From contig FJOG01000010.1 of NCBI GenBank assembly GCA_900073065.1, positions 1,277,423 to 1,341,422 of the forward strand: a stretch of DNA of 64,000 nucleotides, written 5' to 3'. Origin of the DNA: Phialocephala subalpina. Taxonomy: Eukaryota; Ascomycota; Leotiomycetes; Helotiales; Mollisiaceae. The notes under the pieces are model-generated. The model was given only the letters and a program-made list of their open reading frames with translations. It had not been told where the DNA came from and ran no database searches. Positions 47,714-59,471 of the stretch are shown one piece after another (positions within the stretch are counted from its first letter, which is position 1; the number at the start of each line of letters is the position of its first letter). Position numbers and translations under genes: made by a program.

Positions 47714-49447
47714 TTAAGCTAGAGAGAGTAAGAGTCCAACGCATAGCACCTCCTTGTGCTGCGATATACCCTCGACGATTTTACGTGTCAAGGAACAAGA
47801 AACATGCCACTTTCCATCCCGCGTTGTTATCACTTGATTCTCATCAAATGCCAAATTAAGTTTTGGATGTTTCGAGAGGTCTAGTCCAGAAATTTCCGAC
47901 ACATGGCTAAGCAAGTACTGAGTTTGCTCACTTTCTTCGTCTAGTAAGTAAACCTTGGTGTGAGCAGCCAACCACAGAGGGCCGACAAGTAACAGAATAT
48001 CGGTTGTGTCGTAAATTGTCGGACTTGGCCTCACAGTGATGATATCCCAGTCGGACGAGATGTGGGATAGATCGTGCCAGCACAACAAGAGTTGTTTCGA
48101 TAGATCCCAATATGCACCGCTTGCAGCACCAACGATGTCCAGACCCGGCTGTTTCGGAAAATGAACAGCAACCTCGGGAAACTTGTCAGTATTAACATTC
48201 CAATATGCCAGTGGCGGATAGTTACGATCAGCATATAGGAAGGCTGTTTCCATCGGACACTTTGGTTGGTGATGAAAGGGATCTAGCTCAACCAGGCCTT
48301 TGGCCGGACCCGCCACGTCCCGACAGTACAGCCTCGGCCCATACTTTCTCAGGACAACGCCAAACGAGAAGGTCTTCATGCGAGAGTAAGTGACGGCATT
48401 ATTGGCTACCGAGACAAGCTCTAGACCAGGAGAAGAGGGACGGCTGGCGCGATCTGCCGGGACGTCAGGCCGCTCGGCCCAGACTCCCAGGTCCATAACA
48501 AGCCAAAAGTATGGCGGCGAAGTTTGCTCCTCTGATCCGGTCCGTTGGTGTTTGAAGAGCCTAAAGGTAAAATGAATTCCTCGGCTCCCGAGACCGCATT
48601 CTTTCGGTACGCAGTGTTCTAGGAATCGTATGTTCGATTCACGGATCCACTCAAACTCGGCTGCAGACCTGGCGAGGACGCCGGGAGTAGTTATCTTTTC
48701 ATGATCAAGTGGTTTCCAAGCCAGGGTTGACACGTCGCCATGGTTGGCTAGAATTTGCTCCTGGAGCCGCCTGAAAGCCCCGGCCCCTTCGCCGTATAGC
48801 AGGGGCATGTTGATGTTAAAGATCCCGAGGAGGCAATACGCCATATCCTCGGTTCTCGTCGTCTTTCTATGCGAAATCCAAGACATTTTCTCGGCTGCGA
48901 ATATGAGCCGCAGCTGGTCTATTGGCGGGGCTGTCCACTGCAGAATTTCGGGGCGGATGTGAGTGATTCGCGATATTGCCTTCAAGAGATCAATTTTGGT
49001 GCCTCGAAATTTCCAGGTCGAATCATAGAATCGTACTTCCTTGGGAGCAATGAGCTCTTGAAGTGTCCAGCCTCTAGTGAACCATCTGCACTGCGGAAGG
49101 CCTGTGTTCGTCTCTATAGATGGGTCGAGATCAGAGAGAAGTACGTAACAGACAACAGCATTCGTATAATAAGCGAACATGGAGTTGATAGCCTCGGTCA
49201 GCTCGGCGCTGCTGCTCTTATCGATACAACATGTGTCCACCCAGACGTAATCGATGTTGTCTTTCGTCGCCTGTTGACAGGTTACCCGGATTTTGGCGAA
49301 GCGTTTGCGGAATTGATTAAACCATCCCTGCATATCCTGAAATGAGACTTCTTCGGAATCCCAAGTGTGGGAAAGGATGGCATATTGGGGTATGTCTGTG
49401 TCAGGGAACTCTTCGAGCCTCCAGGTTCTGACGTTAATAAGGCGCAT
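47714..49447 (-). CDS. HET-domain (heterokaryon incompatibility) protein
   Basis: Intronless gene of 577 residues. The start MRLINVRTWRLEEFPDTDIP was chosen because HET proteins open this way; the frame extends 72 codons upstream without homology-like content. The HET domain is complete: YAILSHTWDSEEVSFQDM, then IDYVWVDTCCIDKSSSAEL with the conserved Cys-Cys-Ile-Asp, CRWFTRGWTLQELIAPKEV, and MSWISHRKTTRTEDMAYCLL followed by LLYGEGAGAFRRLQ. The C-terminal 250 residues are of unknown type and contain no obvious repeats. HET proteins trigger growth arrest or cell death on non-self fusion. The gene sits in a 3-kb GC-balanced island hemmed in by LTR relics and AT-rich DNA, yet its frame is intact, suggesting recent use or arrival. 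Confidence 0.93.
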   Translation of the reverse strand: MRLINVRTWRLEEFPDTDIPQYAILSHTWDSEEVSFQDMQGWFNQFRKRFAKIRVTCQQATKDNIDYVWVDTCCIDKSSSAELTEAINSMFAYYTNAVVCYVLLSDLDPSIETNTGLPQCRWFTRGWTLQELIAPKEVRFYDSTWKFRGTKIDLLKAISRITHIRPEILQWTAPPIDQLRLIFAAEKMSWISHRKTTRTEDMAYCLLGIFNINMPLLYGEGAGAFRRLQEQILANHGDVSTLAWKPLDHEKITTPGVLARSAAEFEWIRESNIRFLEHCVPKECGLGSRGIHFTFRLFKHQRTGSEEQTSPPYFWLVMDLGVWAERPDVPADRASRPSSPGLELVSVANNAVTYSRMKTFSFGVVLRKYGPRLYCRDVAGPAKGLVELDPFHHQPKCPMETAFLYADRNYPPLAYWNVNTDKFPEVAVHFPKQPGLDIVGAASGAYWDLSKQLLLCWHDLSHISSDWDIITVRPSPTIYDTTDILLLVGPLWLAAHTKVYLLDEESEQTQYLLSHVSEISGLDLSKHPKLNLAFDENQVITTRDGKWHVSCSLTRKIVEGISQHKEVLCVGLLLSLA

Positions 49448-49810
49448 GCTGGGAGCTTCGAATGAGTGATACCAGATCTGGGTAGTCCATGTAATATAGG
49501 CTTCTTTTCCCGGATCTACTCCAAACAAGGTTCTGAACCTCTGAAATGAGAAAATAAAGTCGAGAGTATATTTTTGAGCACTATGCCGTGTTGTGTCGAT
49601 AGTATGTCGTCGAAAAAAAGCGGGGTTTTGGTTAGGCGCGCCAATTGACATACAGCAGTGCAATTAACTAGTCTTCCACACTTATTTTTGCGAGACCGCG
49701 CTTTTGGTGAATAATTTCAACGCGATCACTAGTCCACCTATATTGCACCCCCAATTGCTTAACAATCACCTGTTCAGCCCCTTTGAAATTGATAAGCTGG
49801 GACATTGAAC

Positions 49811-50237
49811 ATGGCCTCTGGTCGTCGGTGCAAGCGTTTGGTGCCCGAAGAATCCACAGACGCGATATTCGCTAAGAGAACGCGGAAGCCTAATTCCAGG
49901 TCGTTGGAACTCTTCACTAAAGACCAACTTGCAATTCAACGCAAAGTAAAGCCTAAGAAAGCATCTGCGAAGGATATCATGACTTCAGAACTAACTTATA
50001 CTTTCGTCTCCATGTCCAAAAGGATATACTATGCCATCAGAATCAGTCCTAGATTCATCGCCAGCCCTCCCAACCCGAACGAAGGCTATGAAGTCTACGA
50101 AGCTTGCCAAGCAACCGCCTTCACTATTCCACCCCAGCGTACCTAACTTCGAAGTCCCACACCGTACGGCCCTGTATGCTATATCCTTTTCTGGCAAAAA
50201 ACGTGTGCACAGGCCCAACTCTAAAAATTTGTGTTGA
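49811..50237 (+). CDS. Hypothetical basic protein, model incomplete
   Basis: Starts MASGRRCKRLVPEESTDAIF at 49811 and stays open as a Lys/Arg-rich protein to about 50146. A second frame (PSVPNFEVPHRTALYAISFS) carries on to 50237, so either a small intron or a frameshift near 50030-50140 is needed. No known motif. It lies at the edge of a GC island that turns AT-rich at 50640 and may be a truncated gene. Confidence 0.35.
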
Positions 50238-50639
50238 AGGGATGTGGAAGCCTAGAGTGGGATGAGTCATGTGACAATAAGTCATATGCAAGGCACATGA
50301 CTAGAGATGGACAGGTGCTGCACTATATTTATATGGAGATCTGTCCATACGACAAAACAGTAGTTCAATTAATGCATTTAGTCCTCGAACCTATTGACAA
50401 TTTGGCCAATTACACGTGCACATTTTCGCTTTTCACCGAAAGTAGTCCATAATTTCGCGTCGAAGCATTTCCTACTGGAAAAGCTAAGCAGTATAAAAGG
50501 TGGCGGTTCGGGATCTTCGCTATAATCTCCGTATCCTAGCTGCTGATTGGTTGCCGACCCCGCTTCGTCCCGAACCACCCTTTTTCCCTTAACTATAGCC
50601 AGCACTTTATATATAACGAGACGTACCAATCAATTATTT

Positions 50640-51455
50640 GCGAGCCCCACTATATCATATTAATAATATAGATTATATAAATAATATTAATACGTTTTAT
50701 AACTTATATATTAAAATTAAAATTATTAATATTAAAATAATAAATAAATATAAATTTTAATATTTTAAATTAAATAAAAATATTATTGATTTTAAATAAA
50801 TTATATAATTATTTTCAATTTATTATATTAATAATAATTAATATAAAAAGAAATTTATATTCGAATTTTATTATAATAATTTTAATATATATTATTATTA
50901 ATATTAAAAATCAAATAATAATATATATTAAAAATATAATAATAATTATATATATAATTAAAAATCAAAAAAAAAATTTAATTATTAAAAATTATATTTA
51001 AATAAATAATTAATAATATATATATTAATAAATTTATATTTATATTAAATTAAAAATAAAATAATTATTTTATTATTAATTTAAAATATTAATATTTAAT
51101 TTATTAATTATTTTAATAATTTAATTTTATATTTATTATAAATTTAATTCTCAAATCAATTATATTTATAATATAATAATTAATTAAATTAGAATATTTT
51201 ATTTAATTTAAAGTTTTAATTTTATTTTTTATTTTTTTATTTATATTCTAAAGATTATATAATAAATTAAATAAAAATTATTAATTTATTATTAATAATA
51301 TTAATAAATATAAATATATAATTTGATATTTCTATTTTTATTTATATTATAAAAATAAATTTATTATAATTTTAAAGAATTTATAATATATATTTTTAAA
51401 TTTAAAATAATAAAATAATTAAAATATAATTTCTAATATAATAAGTTAGGGGTAA
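50640..51455. repeat. AT-rich relic DNA
   Basis: Almost purely A and T, without open frames of interest; sharp borders on both sides. Probably a fully decayed transposon. Confidence 0.7.
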
Positions 51456-52511
51456 TAATATTAGCGGTGAGGTATTTCTCAATTGGGGCGTGTCGCATCT
51501 AAGGCAGCGCTATTACATTGGTATTACAGTATGAGCTTCGGAGGTCCACTGTCTGGATGGTATTAGGTGACCTGCCTTGGCTTTAGCCCCGACGGTGCGC
51601 TTGTACCTCAAAATTGCCAGGAAAATTGGGACGAAGGGAAGCGGCGCAGAAACACGAGAAGGAGATCAATGGAATCCCTTAGCAGAGTTGGCTTGAATTG
51701 GGTAGGATAGAGAAATAATAGTCTGTAGATCTGTAGGTACGCTAGGATATCAAATCCTATTGCTTTTGCTGGCGGGGCCCTAATACTTTCCGGTACTCGA
51801 AAGGTAGCAACGTAGTGCGCTCTCGATCTACAGCAACGCCGTAAATATTGTGTTCAACTACTCTGAGTAACAACATGGCTGCAGTAATAAAACGGCTCTA
51901 ATCCTTCACGGGCGCCCAGTGTCTGCTGTCATCGTTAGTGATTAGAGCGGAGCAAAGGGAAGCAGGGGCGTAGCTCAGAGATTAAAGCTAAGAGTAAGAC
52001 GAGCTGCGGGGCCGGCATCCAATTAAAAAGGAGCCGCGCATGAGTGAAGTAGAAAGTTTTGGAACCTGTCAAAAGATTTGATTAGGGAAGAAGGGGGGTT
52101 CCCATAAACATCGTCAAAAGCAGCAGCTCGGTAAGCAAGGCGCCATCCCCGAAGCGGGTGCGCTAAACTCAAAAAAGCAACGCACCTGAACGTAGATTAT
52201 ATACACAACTGGTGAACGCTGGGGATTTGCTCTTCTTCGCACTCTTGTCCTCGACCTTGATCTTAGTGACGGTCAATGCAAGAGACTGAAAACTAATTCT
52301 GAAACTCTTGCTGATCTCGCACGAGCTTTGTTCTGGAGCATGCATATATACTATCAAATATCGGAGAGCACTATTCTTCAAAATTTCTTGGTGTGGAGAA
52401 CTGTGACGAAAATAGATCTCCACTTTTTCCTAATCAAAGTGGTCCTTATTTGTCTCATCTTTACAAAAGTATGGGCAGCAAAAATCGAAGATTTTTTCGC
52501 ACAAAGGGTTT
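51456..52511. other. GC-balanced island, no recognised gene
   Basis: About 1 kb of ordinary composition between AT-rich blocks. A minus-strand frame at 52169-52423 has no known motif. It may hold the lost 5' portion of the HET remnant that follows. Confidence 0.35.
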
Positions 52512-52694
52512 TTGGGCATGGACCCTCCCGCGGTACAAGATGGAGACCTAGTATGCGTCCTAATAGATTGCAATGTTCCGATCCTATTACGGAGGATTAT
52601 TGGGGAATGTTATACCCATGGTATTATGGACGGAGAGGCCGTTTTAGAAGAGGCTCGGACCAGAATTTCCTTGGAAGACTTTAATATTTTTTGA
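52512..52694 (+). pseudogene. 3' remnant of a HET-type gene
   Basis: The frame reads DGDLVCVLIDCNVPILLRRI then GECYTHGIMDGEAV, the usual C-terminal signature of many fungal HET proteins (a G-D-x-[IV]-C-[VI]-[LF]-x-G-C-x-x-P block followed by GECYVHGIMDGEA). No HET domain precedes it, and AT-rich DNA begins at its stop. It is a truncated copy of a different subfamily from the intact HET gene at 47.7 kb. Confidence 0.68.
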
Positions 52695-52875
52695 TTATTA
52701 TATTTATTTTATATTATTTTTTTTATTTTCTAAAGAAGAAATAATACGTATTTAAATCAAATGATAGAATACTAGCTAAAATATTCTTATTTAGAAGGTA
52801 GAAAAACAGTTACCTTCGTAATATTAATGGCGTTTAAATAAAAAGTAAATAATATAATATATAATTTATATTTTA

Positions 52876-54224
52876 AAGTTCCCGTGATTTTTAATTTAAA
52901 AGCGTATTTTTTCGCGAAATATATATTTTTTCTTTTTTTAAATATTATAATATGCCATTATAATGTATTCCTTTTGGATTTATAAATAATAATTTTTTTT
53001 AAAGAAAATATTTATTAAATTTAAAAAAAATCGAATTATTAATATATATAATAATAATATAATTAAAATTATAATTTAATGGTTTTATTTATATTTATAT
53101 ATAAACGTTAATAATATTATTAAAAAATAAGTATTACGCGATAATAAGTATTCTTTACTTTGGTTCGATCGATCAAAGTATTTTTCAAATACTAAAAAAC
53201 GATTTATATTATAATATATTTATTATTTTCCTAAGGATTCTTATATCGAAATTATAAAAATTTACGAGGTTATTTTTAAAAGGAAAATTATTAAGAAGAT
53301 TTTAAAGAAATATAAAATCAAGAATTAAAAATATAAATAATAATTATTTTTTATTTAAAAGAATATTAATAAGTAATTTATTTAATATTTTGTATATTAA
53401 TATATAAATACAAAGGAATAAAGAATATATATATAAAGTAATAAGTATTTTTATAAGTAAAAACGAAGGAAACGAAATAAATAATACTTTCGAATATTAA
53501 TAAAAAAATAATAATCAAAAATAATTTAAATTTATAAAATAAATAAGAATATAAAAATTATAATCTAAATATATTTTTAAGACCTCGAGCAATTTAACCT
53601 TTATATTATAAACCGGGATTTTAAGAATTAAAAGTATAAGTATTTCACTAATTTTTATATTAAGGTTTTAAATATAAAATTTATTTTAATTTACGAAAAA
53701 TTTGATTCAAAATATTTATTTATATAATATAATACTTTTATTTATTATATTAAAAAAATTAAAGTTCAATTCGCTATTAAAAAGATTATATAATTTTTAG
53801 ATTGGCTTTTATACCTTTTTAATTTAAATCCGATCGAATATATTTAATAATATTTAAAAATTAAATATTATAAAATATTTCTAAAGATTATAATAAATAA
53901 ATTAAAATTAAAATATATATGATAAAAATTAGAATCTTATTTCTAAGCGACTTGGAATACTTTAGACTAAGAATTATATAATACTTTAAATGCAAATATA
54001 AGTACTCGAATAAAAATTATTATTAAAATTAAAAGGTAATATATAAAATATTAAATCCAATTTTGGGAATTTCTAAAGGATTTTTATATCGTTAGAAAAA
54101 GGAGATATAAGCTTATTAATAATATCAATCAGATTTTAATTTGAACTATAATTAGTAAAGTTATATAAAGTTTAAGTTTTTGGAAAATATAGGGTGCGGG
54201 GTCAAAAAAAAATCACGGGAACTT
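52876..54224 (+). mobile_element. Tc1/mariner DNA transposon, RIP-decayed
   Basis: A perfect 17-bp inverted repeat, AAGTTCCCGTGATTTTT, occupies 52876-52892 and its complement 54208-54224. Each outer end is bordered by TA (52874-52875 and 54225-54226), the Tc1/mariner target duplication; total length is 1349 bp. Inside, the plus strand still shows the transposase C-terminal signature near 53800-53860 (DWLLYLFNLNPIEYI followed by stops where Trp is expected; the functional form is D-W-P-x-Y-S-P-D-L-N-P-I-E). A likely second catalytic block lies about 100 bp upstream. All frames are riddled with TAA/TAG, so it is dead. Confidence 0.9.
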
Positions 54225-54226
54225 TA

Positions 54227-56347
54227 GGGCACTAACTATAGGATGGAAAGTTGAGGAGAGAAAATACAAGCTGTATATCTCTGATCTAGGCATAGTAGAT
54301 ACACTGGTCCTATCCTTAGTCGACCATGCAATGGAATTACACTAAGATGACTTTACTCCTTGCTTTATGGTCATTCAACACCAATTCACGATCTGGACCA
54401 GTTAAAGTCGGAAACATGCCCATTGAGTTGGAATTTGCTATATCATGCTAGCCATTTTCTCTGAATGCTCAATCTTCAGCCATATTTTGCCAAACGCCAA
54501 TGATCCTACCCATCAAATGCGTGAGCGAGAACTAGGCGCTGCTCAGGGGCTTGGGTTGCTCAGGCAGCTCAGGTGAGCTGGGTGATTAGCGCCTGAGTAG
54601 AAGCGGCCAGCTTACTAACTGACCTTGGGATGAAAAAATAAAAATAAAATTATTTTTTAGTTGTGTTCGACTGCCATGAGGATATAGCTTTGATGTGTAG
54701 ATTGCAGTCTCTTCTTTAAGGACGAGCACTTTATGGAACAAGGTTAGCCGAGGCGCTGAATTTCAGGAGATTGAAGCCTGAAATTACAGGGACGCGCACC
54801 TAAAACTCACAAGAGGTCGCTAAATTTAACTAGCGGCGCCTGGAGCAGCACTAACTTCAGAAATTCGGTTGTGAACATGCCATTCTAATACTTTAAAGTT
54901 CCTCGCTCCAGCTATGATCTGTTAAGAATGCGCAGCGGTCCACAATGCGAAGAACACTGATCCTAACTTCTTGGAAGCTGTGTGGTCTTTTTTGACCTTG
55001 CTTCCCGCCACCTCTACTATCTGCTCTACATTACTTAAAAAAGCGTCATCACACAACTTGAAAGCTTCGTATCTCGTGTCACTTTCCTGGATCTCCTTTG
55101 AAATGTACTCGTGAGAGAGAAGTCCCGGAGAAGGGGCAGCGGAGCACCCACGAAGCTAAAGCATGCAACTCCATATAGAACTGTTGAATCTTTCTCTGCG
55201 GTCTGCATACCTGCTCTTCGAAGGTCTCCTGATCAATGGCGCCGATCTGAAAGGGCTTTCTTTGATTTGTTGCCGCTTAAACCACTCTTCGTTAAACAAC
55301 TTAACTTAACAAAAAAATTCAAAAAAAATCTAAGCATTCACAGCTCATCTCAAATCTCCATGTTGACGTTGGATGAGTTGCTTGTCGACGATCGAGCTAA
55401 TGACTTCCTGAGCACTTTGAAGGTGAACAGCTCCTTTAACAGGTATCTGAACGCCCATAGTTTTCAGAACTCTGAATATCAATTGAGAAGGGAATGAACG
55501 AAAATACTGTAAACTGCATGCTTTTATTCTTGAGCTTGATGGAGTCACTTCAAGGGCAGTACAGAGACTCATCAGCTTCACGTGGAATCACGCGTATCGT
55601 AACATATGGATTTAGCGTTGAATAACTCGCATCGACCTCTGGCTTGCCATGTGGGCTTATTTCCTCACCCTCGCAGCCGCCAATTCATTCTTGAACCACT
55701 GCTCAAAGAGCCTATCAACCCTCACTTGACCGACACCCTCGCCCCCCTCTCTGGTACCCCTTTATTAGTCTCTTTCTCACTTTCATTATTGCTAGTCCAA
55801 TCACTTACCTGGCATCTCTCCTCATTGCTCTGAAGTGATTCTCGACTTTTGATACGAGTTCCCTTACGTGCTCCTCTACCATATCCTAGTTAGGCGCGCA
55901 TAATTTTCCAGCGTCGTGGCGCTTCTTGACGATGCTGTTGAGTTCTTTGAAATGACTCACCACACTTCTGGCCAAAGCCACTCACTCACCATGGCTGGGT
56001 TGGCGTTGTACCAGGCGCTCAGAGAGGATCTGATTAAGGAAACACTCGGTGCGATAGACGTAGATTGCAACTTGAGTCGACATAAAAAATTTTTTTCACT
56101 TTTGAGTAGGTGGATCGTAAGCAAAGTTTCATACAGATTCAAGGTTAGTAGCAATGAGATGGTTGGTTTTTATACTCCTCCATATCCGATCTGATGTCAC
56201 TGTTGAATGTACCGCAGACTCAGGGTACATCAGATTGGCATGATGCAATGATCCCATTCATTGCTGTAGCATGATTCTCTGCTTTCCTTCATCCACCACC
56301 ATCAACTGTCAACCATTGCTCCCAATCTCCCATGCTCCGCGAATCAT
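54227..56347. other. Intergenic with dispersed repeat; weak frames only
   Basis: Two plus-strand frames (55111-55497 and 55916-56194) and a minus one (55345-55581) lack family resemblance and splice support. The region may contain degraded gene pieces. Confidence 0.35.
54541..54619 (+). repeat. Dispersed repeat copy B (GCTCAGG-rich)
   Basis: GCTCAGG words followed by ATTAGCGCCTGAGTAGAAGC and CAGCTTACTAAC, matching copy A at 3268-3360 in the same orientation. It starts about 315 bp beyond the mariner element. Confidence 0.6.
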
Positions 56348-56656
56348 TCAAACCCCCTCCACACCCAATCTCAAGAACAGCTTGTCGGTCTCTATATCTA
56401 GGCACGCGATCTTTCTATCGAAGTCCTCCTCCACGAACACTCTCTTAATACATGCAAGCTATGAGTGTCTGTTCTCGACTTGGCGGAGGACGTACTCAAC
56501 CCGCTCCACCAATTGTGTAACCAGAGTTGTTTTAAGTCGTTGGTTCGCGAAGGACGGATCTGCCTCGATGGCTTCTCGGACTTTGGGGTGGGAGAGACGG
56601 CCGAGGGTAGTTTGGAGTTCCGCGCTCATTGTCTGATCGTGGAATGTGGGAGCCAT
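56348..56656 (-). CDS. Hypothetical 84-residue protein
   Basis: Exon 1 (56496-56656) begins MAPTFHDQTMSAELQTTLGR and ends TQLVERV; a 54-nt GT-AG intron joins exon 2 (56348-56441), giving VFVEEDFDRKIACLDIETD and a short tail to the stop. Length is a multiple of three and the joined protein is evenly helical and charged, which favours a real gene. No signal peptide, membrane segment or known motif. The second Met (M10) is an alternative start. Confidence 0.5.
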
Positions 56657-57508
56657 TGTGCTACGGTGTCTGTCAGCGATCCGGGTTCCTCGCTTAATAA
56701 AGGAGTTGCGATTGATACTTACAGTGACTTGCTGCTTGCGCTTGGTGAAGCGGGCTTGTCGCGGGATGATTTGAAGATTTGATTGCGTGAATGTTAGTTC
56801 GTAATTTGGGAAGTCCTGGGTGAGGAAAGTCGAACCAGGTACAGGTTGTCCAAGGCGGCGCTATTCTCCGGATTCATCTCGTGACTTCTTCCTAGACTTC
56901 CTCCCCAGTCCGCTGGGAGACGAAGTTGACTGATGACGAACGGACAATACCTCTTCGACATAGTACGGGACTATTGCCGTAAATCCGGTGTTAGTTTATG
57001 CCAGATCGTTTCTTCACGGCATGGAACAATATGCTACTGGAATCCTAGTATGATTGTTTGTTCTTATTTTTCTAACACGTTCTAGTTTTTCTAGCCTGAA
57101 TGTACAGAAAGTACGCTGTTCAGAAATTATTTGAGACTCACGTAGAATGTCTGTGCAGGAAATAGCAGGCTGCTCGGCGTAGAATTGAGCAAAATATCTG
57201 CTTTGCGGGTGCCTTGACCCTAGCAAAGTGCCATTCAAATATTAGATCCAACGCGATAAACTAATTGTTCTCATTCCCCTTACTCTCTTTTACTATTTGC
57301 TTATATACTCAAGCACAAAACGATAATTGAGGCTCACTGCATTGCTTCACATCGACAACACGGGTCAAATGTCTGTAGGGAGACTTAGAAAATCAGGGGT
57401 TCGCTTAGCTCGATCGCCCCTGAAATAACACAACAGCTTGAGCCGATCGATGTCGAGTATTGCAATGACTTTCTCCGCAGTGCAAAGTCTCCTTCTGAGT
57501 AAACCAGC
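56657..57508. other. Intergenic
   Basis: No supported gene. Confidence 0.4.
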
Positions 57509-58075
57509 TTAAATCGTGGTCGCTGGTGCGACTGCAATCTGAGTGGCGGGTGGAGAGATGACTGTAGTAGCTGTTGCAAGACTCTCCACCCGCTGAGACT
57601 CCACCGCATCCTCAAAAATATCCTCACCATCACCATCACCCACGCCCACACCCACGCTCCCACCCTCACTCCCCTCGGTAACAGTGCTCAATCTCTTTGT
57701 CCACCTAGCCCTCCCCTCCTTCTTCATAGGAGCCCTATCCCCTCTCGTCTTCCCAAATATCTTAGCTTGCTCTATCTTATCCTTTAGCTCACGATGCAGA
57801 TCGTCAACCCTCGTGATTATGCTATTCAACTGATAGTCAATCATATCCCTACATTTGAAAAACCTCTTTATTTGACCTATGATGGTCGCTCGTTGAAGGA
57901 CTCTGTACTCAGCTTCCAGGATTTGACATTCGAGAATGGTGAGTATGAGCTCGGTGTATTTGACTTCGGGTTGGTGCTCGATGAGCTTTGAAGCTCTGAT
58001 GGCTGCGATGGTGTACTTGACGTGGGCGACGCGCTTCTGGTATGCTGGAAGCTCTTTGTCTTTTAAGATCACCAT
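57509..58075 (-). CDS. Hypothetical 188-residue helical protein
   Basis: Single-exon frame starting MVILKDKELPAYQKRVAHVK. The first 110 residues are predicted by eye to be amphipathic helices (heptad-like spacing in LILTILECQILEAEYRVLQ and RVDDLHRELKDKIEQAK). A basic patch follows, then an acidic Gly-rich run (GSVGVGVGDGDGEDIFEDAV) and a Thr/Ala/Pro-rich end. The helical part resembles in style the N-domains of fungal STAND proteins, but I see no specific motif to claim membership. No membrane segment or signal. Confidence 0.45.
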   Translation of the reverse strand: MVILKDKELPAYQKRVAHVKYTIAAIRASKLIEHQPEVKYTELILTILECQILEAEYRVLQRATIIGQIKRFFKCRDMIDYQLNSIITRVDDLHRELKDKIEQAKIFGKTRGDRAPMKKEGRARWTKRLSTVTEGSEGGSVGVGVGDGDGEDIFEDAVESQRVESLATATTVISPPATQIAVAPATTI

Positions 58076-58415
58076 AATTCGAGAGCTCTCGAGTCGATGC
58101 CGAGGTAGGTAGCTTGATCCGACAGTGATTCGGTGTTCTTGTTCAAAGATTTGAGATTCAAAGGTACTGGATAGAATACTGAGTTTTGTCCGTTAATTTA
58201 CGCAGGTTGCGTGTAAGAAATAGGCGGATGGTCTGATTCACGCGAACTTAGCTGCTTGATCGTGACTTCACGGTGGTTGAATGTCCCACGTAGCCATGGA
58301 CATCTTTCTAGTGAATTTTCTTCCCAACAATAATATGATACACTCAACCTGAACTGCGACAACTAGATACCTATTTTCTGTTATACATAGATACCGAACC
58401 AGTTCAGAACTTGCT

Positions 58416-59471
58416 TCAACTAGGTCGCGAGAAGCATCCTGTCCCACTACACTTCAAATCAAACCACTGCAACACAACCGTCTCGTTCGTCTGAATATTG
58501 TGCGTAACTCCCGCAGCGCTCGTTGCCTGAAACTTGTCCCCATAAACATATGTCGTCCAACCTGTCGCTAAAGAATCTGTATGAGTTGCTACCGCCTCAC
58601 TTGGAAGTCCCAACACTGTTCAATCAGTTTATGAACCACTCAAATATTATAGATTGCCGTGGTGCCATGGTGCCGGCCGAGCTGTAGAGATGTACTCTCA
58701 AAGTTCCAACTTCCAACGAAAATCTCACTTACCAGCAGTCCACTCCTTAATCTCCTCCTGCAAATTCTGCGGATAAAGCGTTGTATCCGCTGTCCCGTGA
58801 AAAACCTGCATCTTCGGTCTCCAACCCGTATACCCAGGATAAGCAGCATCAACAATAGCTTTCCACTCCGCTCCAGTCTTGACCACTTTTCCCGTAGCGC
58901 AAGCATCGGACCAGACATCATACCCATTCCCAGCAAAGCAACCAAAAGCAACTCCAGCCCACGCACTCCCTGCTGCGAAAACATCTGGGTAACTTCCTAG
59001 CAGAACATTCGTCATCATAGCACCCGAGCTAGTACCCATGGCAAAGACTCGAGTGGGGTCTGCGTTGTAGTGGGCGAGGGTGTATTTTACCATGCTGACG
59101 ATGCCCAGGCTGTCACCTCCGCCATCGTGGGTCAGAGTTTGGTTCGAGGAGACGTCCCAGCAGTGATCTGAGAGGTTGGGAGAGTCGGGGAATATCATTA
59201 TGTAGCCATACGTATCTGCGAGGGTGGCAAGTTGGGTGCCAGTGAATGCTGCCTGTGCATTTCCATGACACCAATGCGGATTAACGAGGATTGGCGGCTT
59301 AGTTTGAAGTTTGGTAGGGATATAAATGTAAAAGGAGACATTCGTTGGGTTTGCACCGAAGTTTTTGACCTGGACTAGCTGATTGGCTGCGGTGGCCGCT
59401 GTTGGTAAGAAACAGAAGCCTATAATGGCAGCGAAAAGGAATTTGAGAGTGATATTGAAAGACATGACCAA
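58416..59471 (-). CDS. Secreted CE1-type esterase (acetyl xylan/feruloyl esterase-like)
   Basis: Extracellular serine esterase of about 312 residues. Exon 1 (58733-59471) begins with a signal peptide (MSFNITLKFLFAAIIGFCFL after an alternative Met two codons earlier). A GT-AG intron (58616-58732) joins exon 2 (58416-58615). The alpha/beta-hydrolase fold shows a His-rich oxyanion strand (VNPHWCHGNAQAAF), nucleophile elbow FAMGTSSGAMMTNVL with Ser in GTSSG, an acid in VFHGTADTTLYPQN and a probable catalytic His in GVTHNIQTNE. This is the PHB-depolymerase-like esterase family of CE1 enzymes, which remove acetyl or feruloyl groups from plant xylan. The carbohydrate-binding module found in some relatives is absent. 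It is consistent with a plant- or litter-associated fungus. Confidence 0.9.

Noticed and set aside
50786..51001. 71-codon Ile/Asn/Tyr frame
   Set aside because: It is a by-product of nearly pure AT sequence.
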